A stretch of DNA of 64,000 nucleotides from NCBI GenBank assembly GCA_963682175.1, contig OY821777.1, forward strand, positions 1,815,501-1,879,500, in the 5' to 3' direction. Positions 10,183 to 21,841 of the stretch are shown piece by piece. The notes beneath the pieces are model-generated. The model did not search any database, had not been told where the DNA came from, and worked only from the letters and a program-made list of their open reading frames with translations. This DNA is from Triglochin maritima (lineage: Eukaryota; Streptophyta; Magnoliopsida; Alismatales; Juncaginaceae). Every line of letters starts with the position of its first letter. Position 1 is the stretch's first letter. The position numbers were made by a program, and so were the translations under genes.

Positions 10183-10790
10183 GGCCCGTTTGGATACAAT
10201 TGATCCCAGCTTCTTAACCACCTAGGAGCTGCCACAGTGGATCCCGACATCCAAACATCAGAATATGTTCTCAGGAGCTGGGCTCCCAACACGATAACTG
10301 AGGCATATATTGTATTGAAAGGGAGAAGTTCACAAGATGAGCTTCTGTCAGCTTCTCTACTTGTTGATTTTTTGTGACTATTATACCATTGTTTATTTTC
10401 AACACATACCTATATAATCTTTCATTTAATCAAAGTCTGGGGTACTTTACCCTTATATCATTTGGAGATCAATTACGGGTAAAAAAATAATTTAATTTTT
10501 TTTAAATATAAACAAATAAAATTCTCGGACGTAGGAATAATTGAAAAAAACATTTAATACGAATTTATAATGAATTTAAATTTAATCAAAGTCTAGAAGT
10601 AATTTAATAATTTCTTTTGACAAGATATCAATCACTACCAGAAGTATTTTGTCTATCCAAACAACTCTCAACCATCAAGAAAAAATTGCTCATGAATTCA
10701 CATTCCTAGAATCTGACTTCTGATCAGAAGTTGACATTTAGGAGCTACACTCACCCTCCGTGGCATCCAAACTCAGCAAGTTGAATTGGC
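10183..10790. mobile_element. Probable MITE beginning GGGCCCGTTTGGAT
   Basis: The left edge has GGGCCCGTTTGGATACAATT, a common terminus type for plant non-autonomous elements. The right side has GGCATCCAAACTCAG as a loose inverted partner. Weak inverted similarity continues inside (AGGAGCTG left, AGGAGCTACACTC right). I could not define a TSD, and the boundaries are approximate. Confidence 0.35.
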
Positions 10791-11029
10791 CGATGAATAG
10801 TCAAATGTCCAAGATCATCATTCGTTGGTAGGCTGCTGCACTCTCAACTTTAACTACAATAACGTAATATATGTTTTAGAAAATAGAAGGGTGCCCCCCC
10901 AACGTTATCTGAAAAATAGTACTCTAGGGTGAAGTTAGAGTGATAGAGTGACTAGTGAGGGGAAATAGATTGGATTGGAGAGGGAGTAGGAAGTGAGAAA
11001 TGGCGAGTTTGAGATTAGGAATTGTAGCC

Positions 11030-14000
11030 ATGGGCGTAGACAAGGAGGTCCTCCGACAGGGCAATGGCCCCAAACCCTCCAAGGGCCAGGACGTCACCGT
11101 CCATTGCACTGGATTTGGTAATGCCCCATCTCACTGTTTTAGGCTTCAGGGTATCTGCCATTGAACCTTCATATATATTTTTGGGTTTGATTTACTTTAT
11201 ATACCAAGTTTGTTTATTTTATTATATAGTTAAATGTATGAAGATGTTGAGTTGAATAACCTAAAATCTCATGTTATAAGAATCCTATAATCATTTTCAG
11301 TTGATGTTAATTTTCAACACGTCCTTGGATATGGTTTCTTTTTGGTCTACCACATGTAAATTCATAAATGATGTGATGTGTTGAGCCAATTGTTCGACCT
11401 TTGGGTTCTGATTTCGTATTGAAGTTTGAATTTTTTTTAGCGAAGTAATTTGTATGGAATGAAGTGAGAATGCCTTTAGTTTCTCCAATGTGGATTACTC
11501 TCAGTTGAATTTGAATTAGAGGGCCAAACTTATATAAGAATGCCCGATATTAGTATACATTTATTTTCCGAATGTCAAAAAGTCAAATGTTAAATTGCAT
11601 ACAATACACATATTATATTACTTCTACACATCTTTGACTATGGGTTCATTTGGCCCTTGGTTCCAACTAAAACTGCCCTTTGATGAAGTACTTGTAACTA
11701 GTAATTGTGATTTTCCACACTGCATATATGGATCTGGTTTTCTTCATGGTAGTTCGAATGGAAGATGGCATTCGTAGTTGAATTAGCATGTATTTATTCA
11801 TATTGTGCAGTTTTTATTATTTTTTTCACATACAAAAGGAAAGGTTAGGAGCTCAAACTATAATGCTTTCATTGCCTATGGATACTATATTTTTTATGGT
11901 TGTAATTATTTGAAACTTAAGTTCACCTTTTGTAGGCAAGAACGGTGACCTTTCAAAAAAGTTTTGGAGGTATTTTCTTTTATTTTCTATTATACATTGC
12001 TCCTGTAGCTGATACCAATATAAGAATGGATTATTATTTGTTCTTTACAGCACTAAAGATTGGGGACAGAAGCCATTCACATTTCAGATTGGCTTGGGTT
12101 CAGTAATAAAAGGTGTTTCATCTTTCAATTAATGTTTCTGTAGGTACAGGTTTTCTGTTCATTACAACAGTACTGAATAAAATTTCTGAAGTGTATAATT
12201 AATTTCACTTTATATGCTTACAGTGTCATTTCTTATGATTTAGTGAGGGATGTAAGTGTTCAAAAACAAAAAAACGCCCTTGTTGCATGCTAAATAATAA
12301 TACAACTAATTCCAGGCCAACCGTGCGAATAATAATTTATGTGTTTACTTCTCTGCTGAAAATTGTGTAACATGTACTTCTTAACCATGGTTTGTTTAAA
12401 TTTGGTGACTACGCAACGAAATCACCTTCTTTTTTGTATTCTTCATATTGTGTAACATCTTCAAGGACCTTACTCCTTAGGATGCCCATTTCTTTCTTAG
12501 TTGGAGGAAGGCGATTCACGTGTCATAATTGTGATTTTTGATGAGTTTCACTTCTATGCTATCATACTCCAAGTAGTTTGAGGTGAAAGGCTTTGTTCCT
12601 TTCATTCAAGTAAGAAGATTTTCAGCTGTCAAGTTGGCATGTGAAGAATTGTTCATTATTGTATTTTATGTCTAGAATCCATTATCGGGAAACAAATTGA
12701 GCATATGTTTATGTGTTTGCAATCTCGTGGATGTATACTTTGCAATCTCCATTTTATACCTTTAGAAGACTTACTTTGGAAAATAATACATTCCACTATG
12801 TTCTCATGTTTTAGGATGGGATGAAGGAGTGATGGATATGCAATTAGGCGAAGTAGCTCGTCTCGAGGTAACTTATACATGTCTTCAGATAACCCGTGGT
12901 TGCGGGGGGGGGGGGGGGGGCTTGGAATTTTTTTATTTTTTAAAAGAGTAGTACTATATAATATTTTTTAAATGTATAACAAAATATCATGGGTAGCCCT
13001 TCCTGAAAATATCATGAGTAGTCCTGGAATTATTTGAATTAGTACTATACAACATTTTCCAAAAAGCATGGAGGTGGGTGTCCAATATCATATTACATTT
13101 TTCTTTAAAAGTTTGTTATTCTTCTTAATATTTCTCTACTTTGATAAATTCGTTCTTAACTTTAGTGTATGTATTTTCTAAGAGTGGAACCAATATCATG
13201 GGGAGTGGAGGCCTCTTCTTTCTCCTAATTATGAAATAAAGACTGAGCTAAAATTGTGAGATAAAGACTTAGATGGCCTACTAAAGGAATCACTTATTTT
13301 GTGTACTTGTTTTGTAACATGTATAAATTGTGATGCATATTATGGATGATTAACTTGTACTTGACGACCGACCATGCTTAAGGGATCATGAAATCACAAA
13401 TATTTATCATCATCATTCTAGCTTACTTTGTCATGAATTTAAAACTTCAAGAATTGAAGAAACCGTTTCAATGAAATAAATACATAATTACTCATTTGCA
13501 TGTCGTGCTTAGATCAAAGCTAGTTTGTTTAACAGAATACTATCTTAATGTTCTCCACTATAGGTTATGTAAGACTTTATAATGTGGTTCAAACATATAT
13601 CTTTGACATGCATAACTCAGATGACTTTTTTAACTTGAAATGAATTAATGCTTTAGCACAAAAAAAAGGTTGAGAAGAAGATAAAAATCTACACCCTCTG
13701 GTTTACTTACTGGTAAGATTGACTTTAACTCTTTTGTGTAACCGCAACCGTTAAAAGACATTTTTTTGGCAATAAGACCGTTTGTACAATCGAATAGAAG
13801 ATCATTGGTTGAACGATAATTTCGTGACTTGTATTGAAAATGATTTACTTGGTAAATTTAGTGATGAGATAATCACAATCGTTTTCAAAATATGAAAACG
13901 AATCGAGGCCAATTGTAATTTTTGTAGAAATATATATTAATTTTCTCTTTGTATTGCCGCCTCTTAAACAAAATTCATGGTTCCACCACTGTGTAGGTGC

Positions 14001-14583
14001 ACATTTTGTTAAAAGTAGTAAGTACAGTAGCATCCTTATGATTACCTGTTTTGATATTTTCTACTATTTGACTTAAAGAAAAAAGATCAAAGAGTCAAGA
14101 AAGAAAAAAAGTCTTTCCCTCGTATGAAAGACGAGAGCAGAAAAAAGAGGAAATGTACCTTAATATTTGTAGGATTCTATAGTTGAAAAGACATGAGCAC
14201 TAGTAACAAAGAGCAATGTTTCGCTATCGATTTTTCAGTTATGTAAGTAACACATTTGTTTGTAAAACATTTGCTATCAAGGTTTAGTGTCCTACTTGTT
14301 AATACGGATAATAACCATCAGTTTCTCACTGCATGCATCATTGCATCATCTTCATTTCGATGTCTTATCTTGAAGAAAAAAATAAAAAATGATGCAACAA
14401 CAAAGAGTTTAGTTGGTGTTCACTCTATTACACGTGACAACTAAATTGTTACTTTCCCTTTTGTGAACCCTGTTGGGGCAGTGTTCTCCTGATTATGGCT
14501 ATGGCCCAAGTGGATTTCCAGCTTGGGGAATACAACCCAACTCTCCTTTGATTTTTGAAATTGAAGTCCTCAACATTAAGTAA
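11030..14583 (+). CDS. FKBP12: FKBP12-type peptidyl-prolyl cis-trans isomerase, 5 exons
   Basis: Exons: 11030-11117, 11936-11969, 12051-12112, 12815-12867, 14482-14583. They join in frame to 112 residues, the usual FKBP12 length; all introns are GT-AG. The protein starts MGVDKEVLRQGNGPKPSKGQ, has VHCTGFG, KFWSTKDWGQKPFTFQIG, the active-site VIKGWDEGV segment, and ends with YGYGPSGFPAWGIQPNSPL followed by FEIEVLNIK. FKBP12 isomerises Xaa-Pro bonds; in plants it is cytosolic, and family members can bind rapamycin/FK506 and link to TOR. Cys residues in VHCTG and CSPDY are conserved in plant FKBP12s, where a regulatory disulfide has been described. An in-frame ATG at 11000 would add ten residues (MASLRLGIVA); a stop precedes it, so both starts are possible. 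Intron 4 is unusually long (1.6 kb) and contains a transposon fragment. Confidence 0.95.
12904..13205. repeat. hAT-like fragment with poly-G tract, inside FKBP12 intron 4
   Basis: A run of 17 G (12904-12920) is followed by sequence that matches 62,585-62,950 phrase by phrase: TTGGAATTTT, ATGTATAACAAAATATCATGG, TACAACATTTT, TTTCTTTA, TTTGATAAATT against TTTGATGAAAT, and TAGTGTATGTATTTTC then TAAGAGTGGAACCA. The copy at 62.6 kb continues into a hAT transposase remnant; this one does not. It is a truncated interspersed repeat within the intron, in the same orientation as the gene. Confidence 0.75.
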
Positions 14584-16066
14584 TGGCATCTAGGATTTCA
14601 CTCTGCGTTGCTGTCAACTTTGTCAGCAGGAACTCATGACACGGCGCAAGGTAATATTCCCTAGTTTAGTTAGGTTCGATTCTGTCTTAATGTTGTTGAC
14701 TTCTTGTTTTATGTATAATTATTGTGATCAAGATATCCTTAAATAGCGAAATAGAGATTTTCTATTTTTGTTGTCGTTGTCATTGATGTGGGTGACAATA
14801 TTTTGGTGTTTTGTCTTTCTAGGAATGCTGCCACAATTTTAAACTTGACAAAAAAAATTTCCTACTCCTAGAAATTGTTCCCTTTGTGAATAGCACAATA
14901 TGATATTTGTTGTTTCTGCGTCAAGTGGTTATGGTTTTAATTTGAAGCCAACTAATTTGTGGCCTTCCAATTGCTTTATTTTAAAAGACGATGGGAAGCC
15001 TTTCAGGCTTCATTCTGCAATCGATCAAATAGAAAGTTGAAGATCATAAAAAAAAAACTTTTCACTTTAGATTGAAAGTTTTGATCTGTATTTGAATCTA
15101 GAATAGAAAGATGTAAATAACTCAGCACTCAACTCCCGAGAGTTTGTGAGACTCCCCTCAAGAGTTATAACAGGACTGTTAGTGGGAGTGATACACTAGC
15201 AAAACTGAAAAAAGTAGATTATTTTGCCTAGAAATATCATACAAACCTTCATTCTTTTTAATTCACTATCCTTTCTTAATGCACATATTTGCCTGATATA
15301 CCCCATTGCCAACATCAGTTAGTTCACGATTAAAAGGTTTCTTCTTGTACTCTTCTGAAGTCAAACTCCGATCGGAATTTGTTTAGGATGGTTTGGCACA
15401 TCCGTATAGAGTGGTATTTTCCTCTTTAATATATTCCTTCAGTTGTGACTAGCAACTTGTCCTACTATAAGATTAAGGATGATTTCGCTCATCTTGGCTT
15501 TTATACAATCGTCTAGGTTGACCCAAAATGCATTGCAGCTTGACAAATAAATTGATTGCAAATTTGATTATTTGTGTCCTTTCGGGTCACCCTTAGTCCC
15601 TCACCAGATTATACTGCAACTGGATGAGTGTTTTCTGATGGAACCATTAAAGCCAATGAGGCTATACTCTATAGTTTGGTGAAGCAAGATATTTATCTAT
15701 AAGTACGGTCATGAACTAGAAAGGAAGGAAAAAAAATCTTCTTTTAAGCGCGTTGCCTTGTCTAGATCAAAATGTCTGTCCTCACTCCTCGCAGACATAG
15801 TTGCATCAAACTTTATTCATGTAAGAGATACGGATGGTACATTACACAGTTAGTCTGAAAGAAACGATGATGCTGCACGCACTAATGCAGATGCACAACT
15901 ATATTATGTATGTAAATGTTTTTTTTAAGTTTATGTATGTTAATGTTTGATAAGCTAACTTGCTCCTTTCTGAGTCATACTGGCGTGGTTGAAGCACCTT
16001 TCCTCAGGATTCCGAGAATTGTGTATTCAAACAGCGTCTTAAGATAACCATTCTTGCTCTATTATA
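14584..16066. other. Intergenic region downstream of FKBP12
   Basis: The 3' UTR of FKBP12 lies in the first few hundred bases; no clear AATAAA was fixed. The rest is A/T-rich with no recognisable gene, RNA or transposon terminus. Confidence 0.4.
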
Positions 16067-16420
16067 TTAGTGAGGTAAAACCAATAAGGATTTCTTTTTC
16101 GATTCATCTCTGGTCCCGTTCAAGAATTTTTTGTGATCCAATCTGCAGGAATCAATAGAAAAGGTGAATCTCTTATGATACACCATATCCAGCTCGATTA
16201 TTGATAAAGTGAATAGATCCGTTATTTCTTGAAATCTCTCTTCTGATTCAAAATCGTGACATAACACGTATCCCCCTTTGTTCTGGTCATGGAATAAATG
16301 AAATAAACCCAAAAATGGTTTTTTGTTCAAGAATGAAATGGGCGATCTTCTTTTTGTCTTCTTATTTGAAGCATGCTTAATCCTATTTAAATCGAGTTGT
16401 CGGTTGGGCGTACTTAACAT
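16067..16420 (-). pseudogene. ycf2: Nuclear plastid DNA insertion: fragment of ycf2
   Basis: The minus strand reads open for ~117 codons and encodes an internal segment of chloroplast Ycf2: [74 protein letters not shown]. Ycf2 is a >2,000-residue plastid protein, part of the inner-envelope motor associated with protein import. Only a fragment is here, flanked by unrelated nuclear sequence, so this is a NUPT and not a gene. The frame is still open, which suggests a fairly recent transfer. The exact junctions (about 16,071 and 16,400-16,420) are uncertain. Confidence 0.9.
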
Positions 16421-18102
16421 CTTTCTTTTTGTTGAAAAATATCAATGTTTTGTTGATGTATTTACTAAGAAATCGGTAAGTTATGCGGGTCTAGTTTCAA
16501 GAGTTTCATAAACTTATAGTTTTGTATTTTGGATGAATTCTTTCATTTTTATTTCAAAATGAAAATAAATCATAAAATTAAAATTCCAAAAGTTCTTTGA
16601 CCTCCTCCAAACCTTTCACACCCTAACATCTTTGGACTTTCTCACAACTAATATTTTCTTTTTCACAGTTTGAATTATGTTCGTTCGCGAGATTCCCTTG
16701 CAAAGTACATTATAGTGTTTCTAAAGTTGCTAATTAAATAGCGTTTGCTTTCTGGAAGGCATCGCAAGTGTCATCTTTTTTTCGTTTTAAAAGAGGGTTG
16801 TCATTGTCTGTGGATGTTAACTGTGCATTCCAAGCAACTACAAAAGTCGCCATCTCAATTAAACTTGTCCGTTACTTTAAAAAAAAACACTTGTCCGTTA
16901 AGTAAATCACTACGATCAATGTCTTTATTGTGTGAATAGGAGTAGATATACGAGTCCATTTCATAGCGTAACATCTAAACTAAATCCATGGCATTTGCAA
17001 CCTTTCAAGGAGAGACGGACACAGGGAAGGCCCATGATCTTTGATGCTCAGAATGTGGTTCTCACAATATTAAATTCGATGAACACAAAGTTTGACCATG
17101 AAATTAAAAAAAAAAACAAAAAAAAACCGACATGTCCCCTTCTCACGATGTCATGTTTATTCGAACACCACAGACGACCCTGCGTTACAGGGTTTTCTCT
17201 TCGCAGATGTTATTAGGCCCACCACTTGTCGACCGTCAGGTCTCCAGTTTGAATCACGTAACATTGAAGTGTTTTTCAAATTTAAAAATAAAATAAAAAT
17301 TTAAGTGCTTTTCTTGATAGGTAGTAAATAAGACAAACTTAGGAAAATAATATGACACTTCAGTACATCATGCTAAAAGAGGCAATGCATCTTGCCTAAT
17401 CACCACGGAATGACCACATTCACATTCATATATTATGTCTCTGTTACCAGATGTGCGTATACTGCCATATGGTTTGAAAAGAATAACATGGAAATGAAGT
17501 GTAATTTCAGTCTCGATACCGCATTAATATCGAATCAGATAATAATAATAAAGTCTAAATCTGATGACAATTACAAGATCTTCGAAACCAATTGACGAAG
17601 GGAAGATGCTAGGAATAATCTTAATCGTTCAACGTCAAATTGTTGTAACAAAGTTGCACAACTGTTTCAGGAAAGAAATATTTGCAAAACTACCCCTCGA
17701 AGTTTGTACCTACAGATATTCCTTTGTTTCTAAATATTGTTCTAATACCCTCGTAAATGTTATAATTTGTTGTATCTTCCACCTAAATTATACATGAAAA
17801 AAACGAAGTAAGCTTTCCACCTGCTGAACATTCAAAATCCAAAACAATCTATTTTGGAATTATTGAAACGTGACACGTTTTCAAAGTCAAAGTCAACCCA
17901 CGAATGAAAACCCTTTCACAAATTTCATAAGGTCCTTCATGCAAATACCCCCACTGAAATGAGAGCCAACCAGGCAGCAGCCACTGACCAAAGAAAAGAA
18001 AGGAAACAAGTCCAATATCCAATACAAATAAAGAAAGAACCAAACCAAACAATCCATCATCATCATCCTTCCTTCTCCACTCCAGATCGAAACTCTAAAG
18101 GA
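16421..18102. other. Intergenic region before the carrier gene
   Basis: No gene is recognisable. The last ~150 bases, with CATCATCATCC and a TTCCTTCTCCACTCC tract, are probably the 5' leader of the carrier gene. Short open stretches at 16.7-17.3 kb have no family resemblance. Confidence 0.4.
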
Positions 18103-20398
18103 ATGGGCGTGAAAGGGTTCGTGGAGGGTGGGATAGCCTCCATAGTCGCCGGCTGCTCGACCCACCCGCTCGACCTAATCAAGGTCCGAATGCAGCTCCA
18201 AGGTGAGGCGGCGGCCGCCGTCGCAGCCCCCCGAGTAGGGCCTCTCACGGTCGGTATTCGGATCCTGAGATCCGAAGGACCCGGTGGGCTCTTCCAGGGC
18301 GTGTCGGCCACCATGCTCCGCCAGACGCTCTACTCCACCACCCGGATGGGGTTGTATGACATCTTCAAGACCAAGTGGTCCGAGGATGGGGTTTTCCCGT
18401 TGCATAAGAAGATCGGCTCCGGGTTGCTTGCCGGCGGGATTGGCGCCGCCGTCGGGAATCCCGCCGATGTAGCTATGGTGCGGATGCAGGTATTCTTTTC
18501 TTCTTTAACATCCTCTTTCAGATTATTATTATTATTATTATTATTATTTTGATAAGTGGTAGATCAATTTTAATTAAGATGTGTTGCAAAACCAAATCCC
18601 ATCAACCACATGCGTATTACGGAGGTGAGACGAAGAGAATACGACCTCTCCTCGCCCCGAGCTTGTAGTTAGACCAGTTGGATTACCCATTCTGAATGTG
18701 TCTTTGGTGAGTTGTAGAGGCCAAAGTCTTTAGGATGATGTGGGCTCAACCGAACATTTTATCTTTGTAAAAGTTGCTCGGAAAATATATCATGAGTTTT
18801 TTGGAAGAAATAAGACGTTTTGCACGGGGTTGGTGGAAAACTTGTTTGTTTTGCACTGCAGGAGAGATGCTTGATGAATGATGACTAGACGATGAGTGGA
18901 TGATCACATGTTTGGCACGTTTTTTCTAGCTGTTATAACGGGGAGGAATTGAATTTTTTCAAACTACAATAGGTTCTGAAAAATAACGGGATTAATTTCT
19001 GATTTATCTTCTTCTTCTTCTTCTTCTTCGTGTGTATGATCTTAGAGACTTTTGTCTTAAGAACGTTTTGCTTTGTCAGGGGCGTTTTGTTAAAGTTTTT
19101 TGTTTTGTTTTAAGAATGTTTTAATCCGCTATGAAGTATGACGCAATTAGTCTCCGATGGTTCAATTTTTTTAAAACTATTTGGGTATCTTTTACTATTT
19201 AAGTGACCTACTGGTTTAAGTGTGTTTTATTTGTTAGGGGTGTGTTAACTCATTGCTAAACCTCTTCTGACTTCTATTCATTTTTTCTAAGGCCAGAATT
19301 TGTTTGACATGATAATGTGGCACATGATCATACGATTAAAAATTGATGCTGCGGTGTCAAACTATGGCCGTAGATCCCAAGTATTGATGGGCAGAACAAG
19401 AGATTGGTCAAGGTAAAACCATGCCAATAGTAAGCATTCTCATGGAACAATAATTAATCTTCAGCATTGGATCCTGAGTTCTTAATTGGTCTTAGGAGGC
19501 GTCAACTTTGACTATGAACTTGCAAGCTCACATGTCAATATGTCATGTGGAGATCACATTGGTCCCGTTGCAAACATTGTCCTGATTTTGGTGTCAACTG
19601 AAAGAAACAAAACATAATCTTCAGTTTTCATATGTTTCTATCATGCACAGCAGCAAAGACAACATGTTTCAGTTGGATATTCCTTTACGTTTTCTGTTCA
19701 CCATACATGTCCTACTCTTCTTTTGATTCTGAGCCGAAAGCCAGAAACAAATTTGTGATGAAGAAATAAGACCTTTCGATTTTCTATTTAGCTCTGACAT
19801 GTTTCATATGATGGAGGCAACATTACAATCTGACAAAGGAATTAGATTCTATTGATTTTTCATTTGCTTATGTTTCTGTTTCTGACATGCTTGGGGCATG
19901 TAGGCAGACGGTAGGCTTCCAGTGGAGCAACGACGGAATTACCAAAGTGCATGGGATGCAATCCGACGGATGGTGAAGAGTGAGGGAGTAGGCAGCCTAT
20001 GGCGAGGCTCATCTCTCACTGTCAACCGTGCTATGCTCGTCACAGCTTCACAGTTGGCCACCTACGATCAAATGAAGGAGGCGTTGCTCGACAGTGGGCT
20101 CATGAAGGATGGCATGGGGACCCATGTGACAGCCAGCTTCGTTGCTGGATTTGTGGCCTCGGTTGTAACAAACCCAGTGGATGTTATAAAGACCAGAGTT
20201 ATGAACATGCCAAAGCCTACGTCAGGTGAGGCCCCACAATATGCAGGGCCCATTGATTGTGTTGTTAAAACAGTAACAAAAGAAGGGCCGACAGCCCTCT
20301 ACAAGGGGTTTGTGCCAACGGTGACAAGGCAGGGGCCCTTCACGATCGTGCTGTTTGTCACACTTGAGCAGGTGAGGAAACTTCTCAAGGACTTTTGA
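18103..20398 (+). CDS. DIC: Mitochondrial dicarboxylate carrier (UCP4-6/DIC group), 2 exons
   Basis: Exons 18103-18489 and 19904-20398 join in frame to 293 residues; the intron is GT-AG. The protein begins MGVKGFVEGGIASIVAGCST, a signature of the plant DIC1-3 carriers (also called uncoupling proteins 4-6). Three mitochondrial-carrier repeats are visible. Each has the P-x-[DE]-x-x-[KR]-type motif: PLDLIKVRM near residue 22, PADVAMVRM near 120 and PVDVIKTRV near 217. The middle motif has Met/Val in place of the usual Lys, as is normal in this group. These inner-membrane proteins exchange malate, oxaloacetate, succinate and phosphate. Arabidopsis DIC genes are, as I recall, intronless, so the 1.4-kb intron after repeat 1 is noteworthy. 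The start is fixed by family match. Confidence 0.93.
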
Positions 20399-21841
20399 TG
20401 ATGACGATAAAGGATTAATTTGACGATTTATAGTGGGTGTTATTGACATTGAGTAGGCTTATAATTTGGAGAACATTTACCGCCCCCCCCCCCACACACA
20501 CACACACACACACACACAATTGATTTTGGCAGCAATTCGAAAATTGACCTATGTGGTCTGATGAGGTTATAATTCTGTCTGTTAGTACCCTTAATAATGG
20601 TTTGGTTGGGTCCAAACCAAGTTTGAGTTAATGTGGGTGTAAGGGGTTGTGTTTTCTCTTATTATCTAGTGTAGTCTGGTGGCATGTACCCACTTTATTA
20701 ACAGGAAAAGAAAAAAATACTACTGAATTTGGAACTGAATAAATTGATGAGCCATTTATTTTATTTGTTTTGAGTAGTGTTCCTGGCTTATCGTGAGAGC
20801 CTTCTGTGAAAACATGTATATTCTCCACAAATATAGTGGCTTTTATGAAAATCATGGTGCTTTCATGAATATCTGGTGAAAATCTCCAAGGTAGCACTAA
20901 AATTCCAACAATCAAGTCCCTCATTTGTAAAAAAGTGAATTAATACATGCCCTTATGACCCTTTAATCTCTAATCACCCAATCTCTACTCCCCGTATTGT
21001 TATATTCCTCGTCTCATAGCTGATTTCGCCACGTCTTTACGTGGGTAACAAATATATTGGATTATAACTTTAATGTAAATAATTACTAACCCGCTTCTTC
21101 ATTTTTTGGTTCCGATGGTGTTAGTCCCGAACGGTCTCGTGACATTATGAAGTCTAAACCCAACTCGGGTACCATAGGCGAACGTAACGGAACCAAAAAC
21201 AAGAAAAATCAAGATCTCCGTGTCTCGTATAGTCGTATTCTCGGCCTTCAGGACCTGCGCATTCTTGTCTACCACACCACAAAAAGTATATAGGCAAAAC
21301 CAGCTGAAAAGATTGGCAAGCACAAACCATCTGAAACTCATTCTTCAATCAATGACAATAGAAAAAACTATAGGAATCCATTGACAAATGAACGAATGGA
21401 GCTGTCAATTAACAATAACATAGCGATTATGGTCTGCATTTACAAAAAAAAATCTTACAAAAAAAAATCTTACAAAAAAATTGCAAAATTAATCTCTATA
21501 CCTATTATAACTAAAAGGCTGCCTTCTGTAGACATCTTTCCAAGTCCAAGATTTCTTCAAGATTTCTTCAGCAACACATCTAGCAGATCATGTACACATT
21601 CTTTCCTTCTGCGTCTCGCTTCCCATGAGGTACAAGATAAATATACCATAGAAAGTATGAACATCATGTTGAAAAAACTATAGCTGATTTACAGTCCATT
21701 CTCAATCATCAAATTTATTTGGCTGCCAGTAATCCCGAAAGATATTGACAGGATTCAACATACCGCCATGAATCAGCTTTTCAGGCTCCCCACTCATCAT
21801 CAGCGCTTGTGCTTATTTACAAAAACATAATCGACATCATG
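20399..21841. other. Intergenic region with simple repeats
   Basis: It separates the 3' ends of two convergent genes. A C-run plus CA microsatellite occupies about 20,483-20,518. A triplicated AAAAAAATCTTAC unit occurs at 21,444-21,480. A possible carrier poly(A) signal AATAAA lies near 20,737. The segment 21,099-21,350 is open on the minus strand and higher in GC than its surroundings, but its translation resembles nothing I know. Confidence 0.4.

Noticed and set aside
21099..21348. 80-codon minus-strand open frame
   Set aside because: Protein-like composition but no recognisable family and no supporting splice sites; mentioned only in the intergenic entry.
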